From JAGXTF01 sp044224315 (GTDB lineage Bacteria > Bacteroidota > Bacteroidia > NS11-12g > UBA955): a stretch of 64,000 nucleotides of DNA. Where the stretch lies: positions 62,001-126,000 of the forward strand of contig JBGAKR010000004.1 in the NCBI GenBank assembly GCA_044224315.1, given 5' to 3'. Below, piece by piece: positions 26,601 through 33,312 of the stretch. Each line of letters starts with the position of its first letter. Position 1 is the first letter of the stretch. The position numbers were made by a program, and so were the translations under genes. Under the pieces are notes generated by a model. It was not told where the DNA came from, ran no database searches, and saw only the letters and a program-made list of their open reading frames with translations.

Positions 26601-26904
26601 AGATAATTACAGAGCCATTGGTCCATTTGGTTTCTGGTTCAGACGATTCAGGCCCAGGTGTTAAATCTTTCACCATGTGCGTACCCGAAATTGTTCCATC
26701 TGTAACATATAATTCGGCTCCTGTAACATCAGTGGTAGCCGTGAAATAGAGCTTGCCACCCATTTCAACAAAGTTTTTAGGGTTAGCACTTTTAAGACTT
26801 TGATTAATGTCTTTGAGTAAATGTGGTGTGGCCTGGTGATTATACTGCGCACCCAGAAAGGGTAAAACAATGCAGCTGGCCAAGAGTAGAAATAGTTTTT
26901 TCAT
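23623..26904 (-). CDS. Giant ELWxxDGT-repeat protein with T9SS sorting domain
   Basis: A 1093-residue secreted protein. After the signal (MKKLFLLLASCIVLPFLGAQ) come about 17 repeats of the ELWxxDGT type (AELYVTDGT, KEIWRSDGT, AELWRTDGT, RELWTSDGT, YELWVSDGT and so on), each about 45-50 residues long. These form beta-propeller or solenoid surfaces. Late repeats (NELFSCNGT, YELWRLDEN) are degenerate. A beta-sandwich-like region (about 900-1000) and a T9SS type A domain (IQPNPAGIGQLI ... GVYIFSLE) close the protein. The gene is monocistronic. Its ligand is unknown; adhesion or surface scaffolding is likely. Confidence 0.92.
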   Translation of the reverse strand: MKKLFLLLASCIVLPFLGAQYNHQATPHLLKDINQSLKSANPKNFVEMGGKLYFTATTDVTGAELYVTDGTISGTHMVKDLTPGPESSEPETKWTNGSVIIFLANTPGLGKEIWRSDGTAAGTYLLKELVPGGSGSALYTVAVLNNKFIFGAYSNTEGTEVYVSDGTPSGTQLIDAISPGSFSSEIKSMVKMGNYVYFQATDATYGAELWRTDGTVGGTQRVKDIRTGNLGGNPNSLCVYNGKLYFAADSAGVGRELWTSDGTSGGTYMVQDINSGNQSSDPTSITAFNSGVAFTAHNTANGYELWVSDGTKSGTRVIDITSGANSSYPTNYAAHNGIIYFSATASSKGAELWRSNGTDTGTYLVIDINTGSSNAAPEQLLSTPKGLFFIARSSEYGTELYITNGTSAGTNRLSDFASKGLNSFESNYIGIYYNGFYYSPAKEDRSRIQLCRSNGTLSGTLFIPGINKTTDYGPEYILGEFGGKLYFAGTEDSSGSEFYSTNGSAAGTKLIKNIYPGTQGSSPYDMVNFNGKQYFTAYAKVKTGGTYSLFYTDGTAAGTQIINDGTDSFPSGVGNLKVFKNRLYFTAYTNSHGIEIWSTDGTLSGTKLLKDLNPGNGSSGANWLGIINNKLYFSATTSNEGREIFETDGTEAGTKLTYDIWPGYGYSSPSEAVEFKGKIYFSASDSIHGNELFSCNGTTVSMVTDINPDPEMGSSIRRMTIMNGILFFVASESGSNYELWRLDENKNKAVKVREINGEQDAAIYSLNAGSNLLFFGANSDTTGFEMWASDGTPGGTKPISQLEPGNSGQSSVDKVTARGKFTIFTATDSAHGSEFWTSSGTMQSTRMLQDFSPGTQGTDVSDWAYYNHRFFIILYDTNVSYEFFYFEPEPALYSVKDEKINTAAASVKDSTDFGAIPRWNKLRRKFVLRNVGIDTMKITGWNITTGSGHFSIIPSIKTMLEMMDTAEFYIVANPLSEGNIDGVAAVNWQIGNESVQNYNIAVKVVGNPNLQITKSAKSVLQIQPNPAGIGQLISTVLPVGTKQWKVYNLNGQQVDGGNASPGNLQFTIHTAGVYIFSLEMQNGELRSEKIIVH

Positions 26905-27075
26905 AGTTTAATATTCAAAAATACTCTATTTCCCAAAATAAGAAAATTTATTTTAGCGCTAACTATCTAATCTGTTGCGCTTTACCTTTGACCGTTGTTA
27001 GAATCAATTTGTAAGGGGTTCATTAATTTGTACCTTAATAAAGTCTGGCTATTATGAATTTTTCTTTCTATTCTA

Positions 27076-27083
27076 TATTTTTG
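27076..27083 (+). promoter_or_regulatory. -7 promoter box (TATTTTTG) of the lipoprotein/CotH operon
   Basis: TATTTTTG lies 20 nt before the ATG at 27104, a conventional leader length. Confidence 0.45.
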
Positions 27084-27103
27084 TTTAACTAACAGTTAAC
27101 CAA

Positions 27104-27847
27104 ATGCCAACCAAAGTAAAGCATACTCTCCTTGCCATAAGCTACTGGCTAGTAATTGCCTTTGTTTGGAGTTTACAAAGTTGCAGAACTGAAAAAAGAA
27201 TTTTGAGGGATGAGGTACATATGCGCGACGGATCCACTGTAGTAGGAAAAATCACTAAATCCGACAGTAATTATGTAGAAATATCCCGACTGGATCATTC
27301 TACACAAATATTAAATTGGAACCTCATTGATTCTGTGCGGCCGCATAACTATTTCACCCCTATGTCATCTATTTATGCAGGATTGTTTAATACTCCGTAT
27401 TATTCTGTTTTTTTAAATGAAAAACACCAACCTACCAATTTAGGTCTGCAAGGCAGAACCGGATGGGCCATTAATGGCAAACGTTACACTTATTTTCACC
27501 TTACCCTGATTCCCTCAAAACCACTAGGAATAAGCAAGCTGGGCTTTGGGAAAGAATTTTATAAACGGGGAACCTATATGAGTCAAAAATGTTTAATGCT
27601 CGGATATGAAACAAATTTAATTTTTATAAAAAACAACAATGCCCCGCAATTTTCATTTGAACCCGCATTTGGCAAACAATGGAGTTGGAAAAATCAGTAT
27701 AATATTTATGCCAAAGTAGCCCTGCAGATTAATATTGCTTCACGCAATCAAAATGCCGGCATTTGCTTTGGGGTTGGGATTAATTATCTGCATAAGGATT
27801 TTAAATCTGATTATAAAACGCTGAACGAAACACACAAACTTCCATGA
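27104..27847 (+). CDS. Predicted lipoprotein of unknown function
   Basis: A 247-residue protein starting MPTKVKHTLLAISYWLVIAF with lipobox-like SLQSC (Cys about 27). A short beta domain follows (HMRDGSTVVGKITKSDSNYVEI ... DSVRPHNYF) that looks like a small barrel module. The rest alternates beta strands, as in an outer-membrane barrel (KRYTYFHLTLIPSKPLG ... KVALQINIASRNQNAGICFG). I do not recognise the family. It overlaps the CotH gene by 4 bases (ATGA), so both are translated from one message. Confidence 0.72.
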   Translation: MPTKVKHTLLAISYWLVIAFVWSLQSCRTEKRILRDEVHMRDGSTVVGKITKSDSNYVEISRLDHSTQILNWNLIDSVRPHNYFTPMSSIYAGLFNTPYYSVFLNEKHQPTNLGLQGRTGWAINGKRYTYFHLTLIPSKPLGISKLGFGKEFYKRGTYMSQKCLMLGYETNLIFIKNNNAPQFSFEPAFGKQWSWKNQYNIYAKVALQINIASRNQNAGICFGVGINYLHKDFKSDYKTLNETHKLP

Positions 27848-29436
27848 AATATTTAAAATATCCCATCGTTTTACTAATATTTTTAATTGCAGAAAATCTG
27901 TTTGCACAAAACGGGAAAAATGTGTTTAACGACACCATCCTTCACCGCATAGATATATCCATACAACCCGAAAATTGGTTTGACATACTCGAAACAGATT
28001 ATAAAAACAACTTCACAAATCCTACAGTTTACCCGGAAATATACCGCCCCTGCGACGTTCGTTTTGACGGTAAACTGCTGCTCAATTGTGGTATTCGGGA
28101 AAAAGGAAATTCATCCAATACCATGCACAATGGCAATAAAAAGAAACCTTTTAAAATTGCTTTTGATGAATTTAAAGACCAAAAACTGGATGGATTAAAA
28201 AAAATAAATCTCAATAATTTTACCAACGATCCCAGTTTGGTACATGAGAGTATAATGTACAAACTGATACGCAATCAGGGCTTGGTGGCATCTCGTACCT
28301 CTTATGCAAGGGTGTATTTCAACGGAGAATATTGGGGATTGTATTTACTGGTAGAAAACGTCGATAAAACCTTTCTAAAATATCATTATGGCGATGCAAA
28401 CAACGGAGGTAATTTATATAAAACTGATGCAGGTGCGCAAGTATTTTTAAATTGGCAAGGCTATGATACAACGCCCTACATTAAGTCAGGTTTAATACTC
28501 AAAACCAATGAGGATATACGCGATTGGAACAGGCTTTTGTATTTTTTAGATTTATTAAATCATACACCCGACAATCAGGCAGAAGCCATGCTCGACTCCC
28601 AATTTGATGTACACAGCTACCTGAAATTGCTTGCCATAGAGAAATGTCTGCGTAGCTGGGACAGTTATTGGGGTGGGGGCAATAATTTCTACATTTACGA
28701 GCATCCCGATGGCAAAATTCGATGGATTCCCTGGGATTTGAATGAAACATTTCAGGACATTAAAATTCTATCTGGTACAAAATTATTGGATGGGTATCTA
28801 CTGCCCACCCGCACCATGGATGAGCGTCCTTTAACTAAAAAAATTTTCGGTGTAGAAAAATGGAAGCAGGAATATTTAAATAATGTTTGCAGTTTAATTA
28901 CCGGTGATTTAGACCCCAAACGCATTGGTCTGGACATTACACGCTGGCACACAATCGCCGATTTTGCTTATCGCGAAGACCCAAACAAATTCAATAGTTA
29001 CCTTGCCTTTCAGCAATCCCTTACCCAGTGGCATGCCGATGAAATGGTGATAAATAAATCGCCCTATCAGGTTACAGTGCGTTATCCGGGCATTATACCA
29101 TTTATCAACGACCAGCGTAATTGGGCATCCGATCAATTAAAAAAATGGAACCAGAATTGTAAAATAGAAGAACAAAATACCAAATATCCATTGCAGTTTT
29201 TTCCAAATCCTGCAACAAAAAATGAAATATTTATAGCCCAGCACGATGCCGATTACGACTACAGCCAGATTGCCATTTATAATAGCCGCGGGGTGCTTGT
29301 ACAACTCAATGATTATGCGAAGTTTCAGGGTGGAAAAACCCGGGTTGAATTAATGGATTTAAGCCCCGGATTTTATATGGTACTAAAGCGAGATATTCAA
29401 GGGAATTTGGGTTATGCCAAATTAATTATTGAATAA
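27844..29436 (+). CDS. CotH kinase family protein with T9SS sorting domain
   Basis: A 530-residue secreted protein of the spore-coat CotH family, atypical kinases that phosphorylate extracellular proteins in characterised members. After a signal (MKYLKYPIVLLIFLIAENLFAQ), the core shows YARVYFNGEYWGLYLLVENVD, GGNLYKTD and the late catalytic-like RWIPWDLNETF. The C-terminus is a T9SS type A domain (QFFPNPATKNEIFI ... GFYMVLKRD), which sends it to the outer surface. It is coupled by ATGA overlap to the preceding lipoprotein, a plausible partner or substrate. Kinase activity is inferred. Confidence 0.9.
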   Translation: MKYLKYPIVLLIFLIAENLFAQNGKNVFNDTILHRIDISIQPENWFDILETDYKNNFTNPTVYPEIYRPCDVRFDGKLLLNCGIREKGNSSNTMHNGNKKKPFKIAFDEFKDQKLDGLKKINLNNFTNDPSLVHESIMYKLIRNQGLVASRTSYARVYFNGEYWGLYLLVENVDKTFLKYHYGDANNGGNLYKTDAGAQVFLNWQGYDTTPYIKSGLILKTNEDIRDWNRLLYFLDLLNHTPDNQAEAMLDSQFDVHSYLKLLAIEKCLRSWDSYWGGGNNFYIYEHPDGKIRWIPWDLNETFQDIKILSGTKLLDGYLLPTRTMDERPLTKKIFGVEKWKQEYLNNVCSLITGDLDPKRIGLDITRWHTIADFAYREDPNKFNSYLAFQQSLTQWHADEMVINKSPYQVTVRYPGIIPFINDQRNWASDQLKKWNQNCKIEEQNTKYPLQFFPNPATKNEIFIAQHDADYDYSQIAIYNSRGVLVQLNDYAKFQGGKTRVELMDLSPGFYMVLKRDIQGNLGYAKLIIE

Positions 29437-29439
29437 ATT

Positions 29440-29808
29440 TTATTGCTTTTTTCGTCTAATTACAAATACATTTCCCAGTATAATTCCGGCGTTATCAGCA
29501 AGCCAATCGGCCCATTCGGCTGTTCTTCCGGCCACCCAATTGTGTTGTATTATTTCTATGGCAGCACCAAAAAAAGTCATAAATATTCCTATTAGAATTA
29601 TACTTTTTTGCTGCCATTTTTGAATACCCGCAATCCATATTAAAACCCAAAAAAAATAGAGCCCGGCATGCACCCATTTATCAAAATAAATATCGGCAAG
29701 GAAGTTTACTTTGGGCACAGCAGGTCCAGGTAACATGCAAAGAACCAAAATAAAAAATCCCGACAAAATTGCCGGGATCGGATGATATTTTTTAAGGATT
29801 TGGTTCAC
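29440..29808 (-). CDS. VanZ family membrane protein
   Basis: A 122-residue protein with four hydrophobic helices and the VanZ hallmarks FDKWVHAGLYFFW, FGAAIEIIQHNWVAGRTAEWADWLADNAGIILG. VanZ proteins in glycopeptide resistance lower teicoplanin sensitivity, but most chromosomal members have no known role. The start is GTG 29808, 3 nt after the gcvH stop, so it is read from the gcvH message. A hairpin with a U tract, resembling a terminator, lies inside codons 13-21. Confidence 0.88.
   Translation of the reverse strand: MNQILKKYHPIPAILSGFFILVLCMLPGPAVPKVNFLADIYFDKWVHAGLYFFWVLIWIAGIQKWQQKSIILIGIFMTFFGAAIEIIQHNWVAGRTAEWADWLADNAGIILGNVFVIRRKKQ
29752..29778 (-). terminator. Terminator-like hairpin inside the vanZ 5' coding region
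   Basis: On the minus strand ATCCCG pairs with CGGGAT over a 10-nt loop and is followed by six T residues. It lies 34 nt past the gcvH stop, where a gcvH terminator would be expected, yet within vanZ codons. Confidence 0.6.
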
Positions 29809-29811
29809 AAA

Positions 29812-30192
29812 TTAAGCACCAACCATGGCGCTATAATCGGCAGCACTCATCAATCCGTCCAGTTGAGAAGCATCGGTAATGGTAACTTTTACCATCCAGC
29901 CTTTGCCATAAGGATCAGAGTTTACCAGTTCGGGGGCATTCTCCAGTTCGGCATTTACTTCATTTACGGTACCAGACACCGGCATATACAAGTCACTCAC
30001 GGTTTTTACCGCTTCAACGGTACCAAAAACTTCGTTTTGGCCAATGGTTTCACCGGCAGACTGAATGTCTACAAAAACGATGTCACCCAATTCGCTTTGG
30101 GCAAAATCTGTAACTCCGATGGTGGCGCTGTTGCCTTCTACCAGGATCCATTCATGATCCTTGGTGTACTTTAGGTTTTCTGGAAAATTCAT
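29812..30192 (-). CDS. gcvH: Glycine cleavage system H protein
   Basis: The 126-residue lipoyl carrier that shuttles the aminomethyl group between the P and T proteins of the glycine cleavage complex. The lipoylation site is Lys 63 in GTVEAVKTVSDL, with the usual preceding LGDIVFVDIQSAGETI. The length is standard. ATG 30192 lies 14 nt after accD. No gcvP or gcvT genes are nearby. It belongs to the leftward aldolase-accD-gcvH-vanZ operon. Confidence 0.96.
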   Translation of the reverse strand: MNFPENLKYTKDHEWILVEGNSATIGVTDFAQSELGDIVFVDIQSAGETIGQNEVFGTVEAVKTVSDLYMPVSGTVNEVNAELENAPELVNSDPYGKGWMVKVTITDASQLDGLMSAADYSAMVGA

Positions 30193-30206
30193 ATTAATTT
30201 CTTTGT

Positions 30207-31103
30207 TTATTTATGTGATTTTTTATCCCAAATATGCTTCAGGAGTGTGGTTAGTTTTTCTTTTAAAACGCCGCGCGGTACAATAAAGTCAAGGAAACCA
30301 TGTTCCACCAGAAATTCGCTGCTTTGAAATCCTTTGGGAAGGTCTTTACCAATGGTTTCTTTAATAACCCTTGGACCTGCAAATCCGATTAAGGCCTCAG
30401 GTTCGGCAATATTAAAATCGCCCAACATGGCAAAGCTGGCTGTAACACCGCCTGTAGTTGGGTTGGTCATTAATGAAATGTATGGAATACCTGCTTTGTT
30501 TAACAATGCCAGTTTGGCACTGGTTTTTGCCATTTGCATAAGGCTAAATGCGGCTTCCATCATGCGGGCACCTCCACTTTTTGAAATCATCAGAAAGGGT
30601 AGATTATGCTCCAGGCTGTAGTCGATGGCACGCGAAATTTTTTCACCTACCACACTGCCCATGGAGCCCCCGATGAATGCAAAATCCATGCAGGCTACCA
30701 CAATCCTGTAATCATTCATTTTGCCTGTAGCTGTGCGCACTGCATCCACCAGTCCTGTTTTGGTTTGGGCTATTTTTATACGATCGGTATAGGGCGCAGA
30801 ATCGGTAAAATGGAGGGGATCGCCGCTACTGAGCTTGGCATCAAGTTCGGTAAACTTTCCATTGTCGAATAGCAACTCGAAATACTCTTTAGAACCAATA
30901 CGCTCATGGAAACCACACTTGGGGCAAACATAGAGTGCTGCCATCCATTCTTTTGCTGGAACCACAGTTTTACAGCGTCCGCATTTTTCCCAAAGTCCGT
31001 CGGGGGTTGCCTTTTTGTCTTTGGTTTTAGTAAGGATACCGGAGAATTTTCTCTTGTACCACTTACTGCCTTCGCTGCTTAAATCATCCTCTTCAAATTC
31101 CAT
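30207..31103 (-). CDS. accD: Acetyl-CoA carboxylase carboxyltransferase subunit beta
   Basis: The zinc-containing beta subunit of the carboxyltransferase that makes malonyl-CoA, the first step of fatty acid synthesis. It has 298 residues. The N-terminal zinc finger CGRC ... CPKC is at about 41-66, and the crotonase-like core carries SGGARMMEA and GFAGPRVIKETIG. The alpha subunit (accA) is not in the window, as usual. It starts 27 nt after the aldolase gene and is followed by gcvH. Confidence 0.97.
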   Translation of the reverse strand: MEFEEDDLSSEGSKWYKRKFSGILTKTKDKKATPDGLWEKCGRCKTVVPAKEWMAALYVCPKCGFHERIGSKEYFELLFDNGKFTELDAKLSSGDPLHFTDSAPYTDRIKIAQTKTGLVDAVRTATGKMNDYRIVVACMDFAFIGGSMGSVVGEKISRAIDYSLEHNLPFLMISKSGGARMMEAAFSLMQMAKTSAKLALLNKAGIPYISLMTNPTTGGVTASFAMLGDFNIAEPEALIGFAGPRVIKETIGKDLPKGFQSSEFLVEHGFLDFIVPRGVLKEKLTTLLKHIWDKKSHK

Positions 31104-31130
31104 GATTGGGACGGCAATGATAAGGAAAAA

Positions 31131-32204
31131 TCAGGCAACAGTGATACTGTTGTCGAGATAAACATCCTGAATAGCGTTTAACAAAGATACACCTTCGGCC
31201 ATAGGCTTCTGGAATGCTTTGCGACCGCTGATCAGGCCTGCGCCGCCAGCTCTTTTGTTGATAACGGCAGTTGTTACAGCTTCGGCCAAATCGCCGGCAC
31301 CTTTACTTTCGCCACCACTGTTAATCAAACCGGCACGGCCCATATAGCAATTGGCTACCTGGTAACGGCAAAGATCGATAGGGTGCTCAGAAGTAAGTTC
31401 GCTGTACACTTTGGCGTGGGTTTTACCAAAATTAAGGGCGGTATAACCACCGTTGTTGGTTGGCAATTTTTGTTTGATAATATCCGCCTGAATGGTAACA
31501 CCCAGGTGGTTGGCCTGACCGGTTAAGTCGGCACTGGTGTGGTAATCAACACCATCTTTTTTGAAGCTTCCATTGCGGAGATAGCACCACAGTACTGTAG
31601 ACATACCCAACTCGTGCGCCATTTCAAAAGCTTTGGCCACTTCCTGAATCTGGCGGGTGCTTTCGTCGCTTCCAAAATATATGGTAGCACCTACAGCCGT
31701 TGCGCCCAGGTTCCAGGCATCCTTAATTGTACCGAACATAATCTGGTCGAATTTGTTTGGGTAAGTAAGGAATTCATTGTGGTTGATTTTTACGATATAT
31801 GGGATTTTGTGGGCATACTTGCGAGAAGTAGCAGCTAAAACACCATAGGTGGAAGCAACCGCATTGCAACCGCCTTCGATTGCCAGTTTGATGATATTTT
31901 CAGGATCGAAATAAATAGGGTTTGGAGCAAAAGAAGCTCCACCGCTGTGCTCAATTCCTTGGTCTACAGGCAAAATGCTCATGTAACCTGTGTTTTTGAG
32001 ACGTCCATGGTCATAAATATTTTGCAGGCTGCGCAAAACTTGCGGGCTGCGATTGGTTTGTGCAAATACGCGGTCGATAAAATCCGGACCTGGTGCATGA
32101 ATCAGGTCTTTGCTTATGGTCTTACACTCGTGTGTGAGTAGGGTTTCTGCCTGGTCGCCAAGCAGCTGGCTGATATTATTTGCTTGCATTGCTGTAGAAC
32201 TCAT
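31131..32204 (-). CDS. Class I fructose-bisphosphate aldolase (DhnA/FbaB type)
   Basis: Cleaves or forms fructose 1,6-bisphosphate through a Schiff base and needs no metal. The 357-residue protein has the archaeal/FbaB-type signature ILPVDQGIEHSGGASF and the Lys-containing YIVKINHNEFLT, followed by NSGGESKGAGDLAEA near the phosphate site. ATG 32204 (MSSTAMQANN) is chosen; a TACCTTTG box lies 18 nt upstream. It heads an operon with accD and gcvH, which makes it a housekeeping gene here. Confidence 0.93.
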   Translation of the reverse strand: MSSTAMQANNISQLLGDQAETLLTHECKTISKDLIHAPGPDFIDRVFAQTNRSPQVLRSLQNIYDHGRLKNTGYMSILPVDQGIEHSGGASFAPNPIYFDPENIIKLAIEGGCNAVASTYGVLAATSRKYAHKIPYIVKINHNEFLTYPNKFDQIMFGTIKDAWNLGATAVGATIYFGSDESTRQIQEVAKAFEMAHELGMSTVLWCYLRNGSFKKDGVDYHTSADLTGQANHLGVTIQADIIKQKLPTNNGGYTALNFGKTHAKVYSELTSEHPIDLCRYQVANCYMGRAGLINSGGESKGAGDLAEAVTTAVINKRAGGAGLISGRKAFQKPMAEGVSLLNAIQDVYLDNSITVA

Positions 32205-32222
32205 ATTTAATTTACAGGGGGG

Positions 32223-32230
32223 CAAAGGTA
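32223..32230 (-). promoter_or_regulatory. -7 promoter box (TACCTTTG) of the aldolase-accD-gcvH operon
   Basis: Minus strand TACCTTTG matches TAnnTTTG, 18 nt before the aldolase ATG. The same pyrimidine-rich TTTGCCCCCC context occurs upstream of alaS. Confidence 0.5.
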
Positions 32231-32368
32231 AGTATTTTAGATTGAAGTTAAAATGATGTGCATTACCACGGCAAAACTCTTACCCCACAAGCATTTTTCA
32301 TACGCAACGGTACAACTCAACCTGAGAGTTCTAGAAAGTGTTCGGCCAAAAAGAAGTAAATTGCAGGC

Positions 32369-32815
32369 ATGATTTCCGTAGTTGAAATAAAGTCACCCAC
32401 CCAAATGGAACAAGCTTTTGAAATCAGAAGGCGCGTGTTTGTGATTGAGCAAAACGTAGATCCGGCCGAAGAATATGATGAATTTGAAGCGCGATGCGTG
32501 CATTTTTTAGCCAAGCAGGGCGATTTACCCGTGGGCACCTGTCGCATTCGAAAAACCGAAAACGGCTTTAAACTGGAAAGATTTGCTGTTTTAAAAGAAT
32601 TCCGTGGAAATGGCGCTGGAGCAGCGCTGGTAAAAGCTTGTTTAGAACACCCCTGGTTGCAGGATCCGGATACATATATTTATATGCATGCACAGGAACA
32701 TGCCCTGGAGTTCTATGCTAAATTTGGCTTTGCGCCCACAGGCGATCGTTTCTGGGAGTGCGAAATTCCCCATTTTAAGATGTGGCAGCGCCGGTCTGCT
32801 CAACCAATTGCTTAA
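32369..32815 (+). CDS. GNAT family N-acetyltransferase
   Basis: A 148-residue Gcn5-related acetyltransferase. The acetyl-CoA pyrophosphate loop is RGNGAGAAL. The N-terminal part (QAFEIRRRVFVIEQNVDPAEEYDEFEA) and the ending EFYAKFGFAPTGDRFWECEIPHFKM match the YjcF/ElaA-like subgroup. The substrate is unknown. It is convergent with the SRPBCC gene, and the two coding regions overlap by 41 bp at their 3' ends. Confidence 0.92.
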   Translation: MISVVEIKSPTQMEQAFEIRRRVFVIEQNVDPAEEYDEFEARCVHFLAKQGDLPVGTCRIRKTENGFKLERFAVLKEFRGNGAGAALVKACLEHPWLQDPDTYIYMHAQEHALEFYAKFGFAPTGDRFWECEIPHFKMWQRRSAQPIA

Positions 32816-33242
32816 TAGCAATTAAAATGGGGTTCCACCCTTCGCCATTATTGTATACATCCCTATACCTTTTTTCGCCCTCGGCAGCCCCTTCAAATCC
32901 ATACTGACTCACCGTAAGTATTGTGCCCGTAGCGGTGTTTTCAAGTTCATATTGTACAGTGAGGTAATTTTCCGGAACATCGGCCCAGCCCGCAAACGGA
33001 TCAGTAACTGTAAAAACCAGTTTTGTTGCCGGGCTGAATTCTTTAATAAAACCCGTTACAAATACAACCGGTTTGCCTTCCACTTCTGCCTGCCAATCCA
33101 GGCGACTACCAGGTTTCCAATCAGATAAGGCTACACAGTTAAACATATACAGTCGGGTCTTTTCAGGGTTTACCAAGGCATCCCATACCTGACCCGGGTT
33201 AGCATTGATTTCAATCTGGTTTTTTACAATTTTCTTTTCCAT
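32775..33242 (-). CDS. SRPBCC/AHSA1-like protein
   Basis: A 155-residue protein of the START/Bet v1-like superfamily in the AHSA1 (activator of Hsp90 ATPase homologue) branch. It opens with KKIVKNQIEINANPGQVWDALVNPEKT and continues with WKPGSRLDWQAEVEGK. The C-terminal helix pattern GWNPILIAIKQLVEQ is typical. Such proteins bind hydrophobic ligands; the role is unknown. ATG 33242. The 3' end overlaps the GNAT gene on the other strand. Confidence 0.9.
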   Translation of the reverse strand: MEKKIVKNQIEINANPGQVWDALVNPEKTRLYMFNCVALSDWKPGSRLDWQAEVEGKPVVFVTGFIKEFSPATKLVFTVTDPFAGWADVPENYLTVQYELENTATGTILTVSQYGFEGAAEGEKRYRDVYNNGEGWNPILIAIKQLVEQTGAATS

Positions 33243-33312
33243 TTTGGCAATATTTTAGACAAATACGAAAGCCCAATATAGACCTAAAATTTAAAGAAAT
33301 TGAGAAAATAAT

